A program made the position numbers and the translations under genes. Under the pieces are notes generated by a model. That model made no database searches, was not told where the DNA came from, and saw only the letters and a list, made by a program, of their open reading frames with translations. From contig JAACPR010000007.1 in NCBI GenBank assembly GCA_009995365.1, positions 1 through 37,547 of the forward strand: 37,547 bases of DNA, read 5' to 3'. Positions 35,040 through 37,547 of the stretch are shown here, in pieces. Positions within the stretch are counted from its first letter, which is position 1, and each line of letters begins with the position of its first letter. The DNA is from Candidatus Parcubacteria bacterium (lineage in GTDB: Bacteria > Patescibacteriota > Minisyncoccia > Phycocordibacterales > JAACPR01).

Positions 35040-37409
35040 ATGGCAAAAAAGAGCACAAAAAATATTAAAAAAACACCTAATAATAAGGTTAAAAATACAA
35101 TAAAGACAAATAAAAACACTTCTAAATTTGTAAAAAATGTAAGAAAAAGAGATGGTTCAATCGTCCCATTTGATCTAGAAAAAGTGACAAATGCTATTTA
35201 TAAAGCTTTAGTCAATACAAATGAAGGTGATATGGATGATGCAATTTTGATTACAAATCATGTTCATTCAGAATTAGCTAAAATATCAAAGACTTTCAAA
35301 GGTTTTGTGCCAACCGTTGAAGGAATTCAGGATATAGTAGAGCAACAGCTTATAATCAATCAATATCCTAATACTTCAAAACACTATATTTTATATCGCG
35401 AAGAACGTGCCAAAATTCGTGCTCAAAAAGCCATAGTTATTCCAGAAAAAGTTAAGAAACTTGCTTCTGAATCTAAAAAATACTTTAAAAACCCTCTTGC
35501 AGAGTTCGTATATTACAGAACTTATTCAAAATGGATTGATACTGAAAATCGTCGTGAGACATGGATTGAAACAGTTGGGCGATATATTAATTTTATGAAA
35601 AAGAACCTTGGTAATAAACTGAAGGAATCAGAATACGAAGAAATTCGCCAAGCGATTTTAAAACAAGAAATTATGCCTTCAATGCGTCTAATGCAATTTG
35701 CTGGTGATGCTGCTGAGAAAACAAATGTTTGTGCCTACAACTGTTCATTCATTGCACCATCAAGGATCAAAGACTTTTCAGAAATTATGTATGTTTGTAT
35801 GTGTGGAACAGGAGTTGGATTCGCTGCCGAATCAGAAAATGTTCAAAAATTCCCACAAATCCAAAAACAAACAGGAAAGAAAAGACCAATATTTGTGGTT
35901 CCAGACTCTACTGAGGGTTGGTGTGATTCTCTGAATGCTGGATTAGAGGCTTGGTTTGCTGGTGAAGATATCGATTTTGATTATTCACAAATTCGCCCAG
36001 AAGGAGAGAGATTGAAAACTAAAGGAGGAAAAGCTTCAGGGCCAGCACCACTAAAAGAACTGCATGAATTTTGTAGAAACAAAGTTCTATCAAAACAAGG
36101 TCGCCGGCTTGCAAACATCGATGTTCATGATATTGCTTGTATGATTGGTAGAGTCGTCGTCGTTGGAGGAGTTCGCCGTAGCGCCATGATTTCTCTTTCA
36201 GAGCTTAACGATTATGATATGAGAGAAGCAAAAGACGGACAATTCTGGATTAATCATCCTCAAAGATCAATGGCAAACAACTCTGCAGTTTACGAAGTAA
36301 AACCTTCTACAACAGATTTTCTTGATGAATGGGTTTCTCTTATGAAATCAGGAACAGGTGAAAGAGGTATTTTTAACCGCGGAAGTCTTAAAACTCAATT
36401 ACCAGAAAGAAGGATTGAAAAAGTTGGTGAAGATACACAGTGGGGAACAAATCCATGTGGAGAAATTATTCTACAATCAAAACAATTCTGTAATCTTTCA
36501 GAAGTAGTGTGTCGTTCAGAAGATACAGAAGCTTCACTTCTTAGAAAAATTCGCCTAGCAACAATTCTTGGAACTTACCAAGCTTCTCTTACAAAATTCC
36601 CATACCTATCAAAGAAATGGAAAGACAACTGTGAAGACGAAGCTCTTCTAGGGGTATCTCTAACAGGACAATGGGATTGTAATACAGTTCGTGATGATAA
36701 AGTTTTGCAAAAACTTAGAAAAGAAACTATCAAAATTAACAAGCAATTTGCAAAAAGATTCAAAATCAACGAATCAACATGTATCACAACAACAAAGCCT
36801 TCAGGAACAGTTTCTCAAGTTGTGGATTCTTCATCAGGAATGCATCCTCGTCATGCAGAATATTATATCCGTCGTGTGAGAATTGGTAGAACAGATTCAC
36901 TTTTCCAAATGCTAAAAGACCAAAACGTTCCTTATTTTCCAGAGGTTGGATACAACTACGACAACGCTCCTACTTTTGTTCTAGAATTTCCAGTAAAGGC
37001 TCCAAATGGCGCTATTGTGAAAGATAAAGTTTCAGCGCTTGATCAATTAGAACATTGGAAATTAGTGAAAACTAACTACACAGAACATAACCCATCAGTA
37101 ACAGTTTCAGTTGGTGATGATGAGTGGATCAAGGTTGGTAACTGGATTTATGAAAATTGGGATAATGTCGGAGGTCTTTCATTCCTACCTCGTTCAGATC
37201 ATGCTTACCAGTTAGCTCCATATGAAGAAATCGACAAAGAGAAATATGAAGAAATGATTAAGAAAGTTGATCACATAGATTTCTCAAAAATTCTTGCATA
37301 TGAAAGCACAAACAATATTGATATGAAGCAAGAGTTAGCTTGTTCGTCAGGAGTTTGCGAGACGGATGATTTGTTGGCGCAGGAGGCTAATAAGTCCGCT
37401 AATAAGTAA
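35040..37409 (+). CDS. nrdJ: adenosylcobalamin-dependent (class II) ribonucleoside-triphosphate reductase with N-terminal ATP-cone
   Basis: ATP-cone (VRKRDGSIVPFDLEKVTNAIYKAL); NCSFIAPSRIKDFSEIMYVCMCGTGVGFA; NPCGEIILQSKQFCNLSEV; TTTKPSGTVSQVVDSSSGMHPRHA; C-terminal CSSGVCE Cys pair. Confidence 0.88.
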   Translation: MAKKSTKNIKKTPNNKVKNTIKTNKNTSKFVKNVRKRDGSIVPFDLEKVTNAIYKALVNTNEGDMDDAILITNHVHSELAKISKTFKGFVPTVEGIQDIVEQQLIINQYPNTSKHYILYREERAKIRAQKAIVIPEKVKKLASESKKYFKNPLAEFVYYRTYSKWIDTENRRETWIETVGRYINFMKKNLGNKLKESEYEEIRQAILKQEIMPSMRLMQFAGDAAEKTNVCAYNCSFIAPSRIKDFSEIMYVCMCGTGVGFAAESENVQKFPQIQKQTGKKRPIFVVPDSTEGWCDSLNAGLEAWFAGEDIDFDYSQIRPEGERLKTKGGKASGPAPLKELHEFCRNKVLSKQGRRLANIDVHDIACMIGRVVVVGGVRRSAMISLSELNDYDMREAKDGQFWINHPQRSMANNSAVYEVKPSTTDFLDEWVSLMKSGTGERGIFNRGSLKTQLPERRIEKVGEDTQWGTNPCGEIILQSKQFCNLSEVVCRSEDTEASLLRKIRLATILGTYQASLTKFPYLSKKWKDNCEDEALLGVSLTGQWDCNTVRDDKVLQKLRKETIKINKQFAKRFKINESTCITTTKPSGTVSQVVDSSSGMHPRHAEYYIRRVRIGRTDSLFQMLKDQNVPYFPEVGYNYDNAPTFVLEFPVKAPNGAIVKDKVSALDQLEHWKLVKTNYTEHNPSVTVSVGDDEWIKVGNWIYENWDNVGGLSFLPRSDHAYQLAPYEEIDKEKYEEMIKKVDHIDFSKILAYESTNNIDMKQELACSSGVCETDDLLAQEANKSANK

Positions 37410-37508
37410 CAACACCCAACACCATCACAACATATCTTTTCTAAAACAAACCACTAATAACATTATCTCTCTCGTTCCCGTCCTCGACAACACCCAACAC
37501 CACCACAA
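37409..37508. repeat. 22-bp direct repeat pair (21/22 identical)
   Basis: ACAACACCCAACACCATCACAA (37409-37430) and ACAACACCCAACACCACCACAA (37487-37508). Confidence 0.85.
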
Positions 37509-37547
37509 TAATATTATTTTAATAGACACACGTTCGTTGCTACGCAA

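Noticed and set aside
37409-37508. CRISPR array
   Set aside because: Only two imperfect non-palindromic repeats with a 56-nt gap and no cas genes.

Overview
AT-rich, gene-dense bacterial window. Its repertoire (DUF5667, Gmad2-like and BspA/PG-binding surface proteins, class II RNR, many short membrane proteins) suggests a Patescibacteria/CPR-like genome; this is inference only. TGA is used as a stop, so there is no sign of code 25. About 42 coding regions are supported. Recognisable products: a SET-domain protein, a BspA/SGNH/PG-binding surface protein, HicBA, a tandem NUDIX protein, cupin, two ABC-F ATPases, a putative copper-handling cluster (glutaredoxin-MauE, DUF305, DUF411), DEAD-box helicase, TypA, a fold-III PLP decarboxylase, YceI, tandem M14 peptidases, a PheA-TyrA pair, a ZIP/Fur divergon, TruB, DUF192 and a B12-type ribonucleotide reductase. 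The most notable observations are: (1) a recurring TATAAT-N6-8-ATG arrangement at 13 genes, implying widespread leaderless transcription, against a small set of Shine-Dalgarno-led genes; (2) an M14 pair in which the upstream copy appears to have lost a Zn ligand Glu, a Zn ligand His and the catalytic Glu; (3) an 11-1-11 bp perfect operator between the zip and fur genes; (4) a structured non-coding region between the DEAD-box helicase and typA; (5) two neighbouring disrupted genes at 4.6-5.8 kb; (6) a prephenate dehydratase with eroded Phe-binding motifs. No rRNA, tRNA, CRISPR array or intact mobile element was seen. No single dramatic new system was proven.
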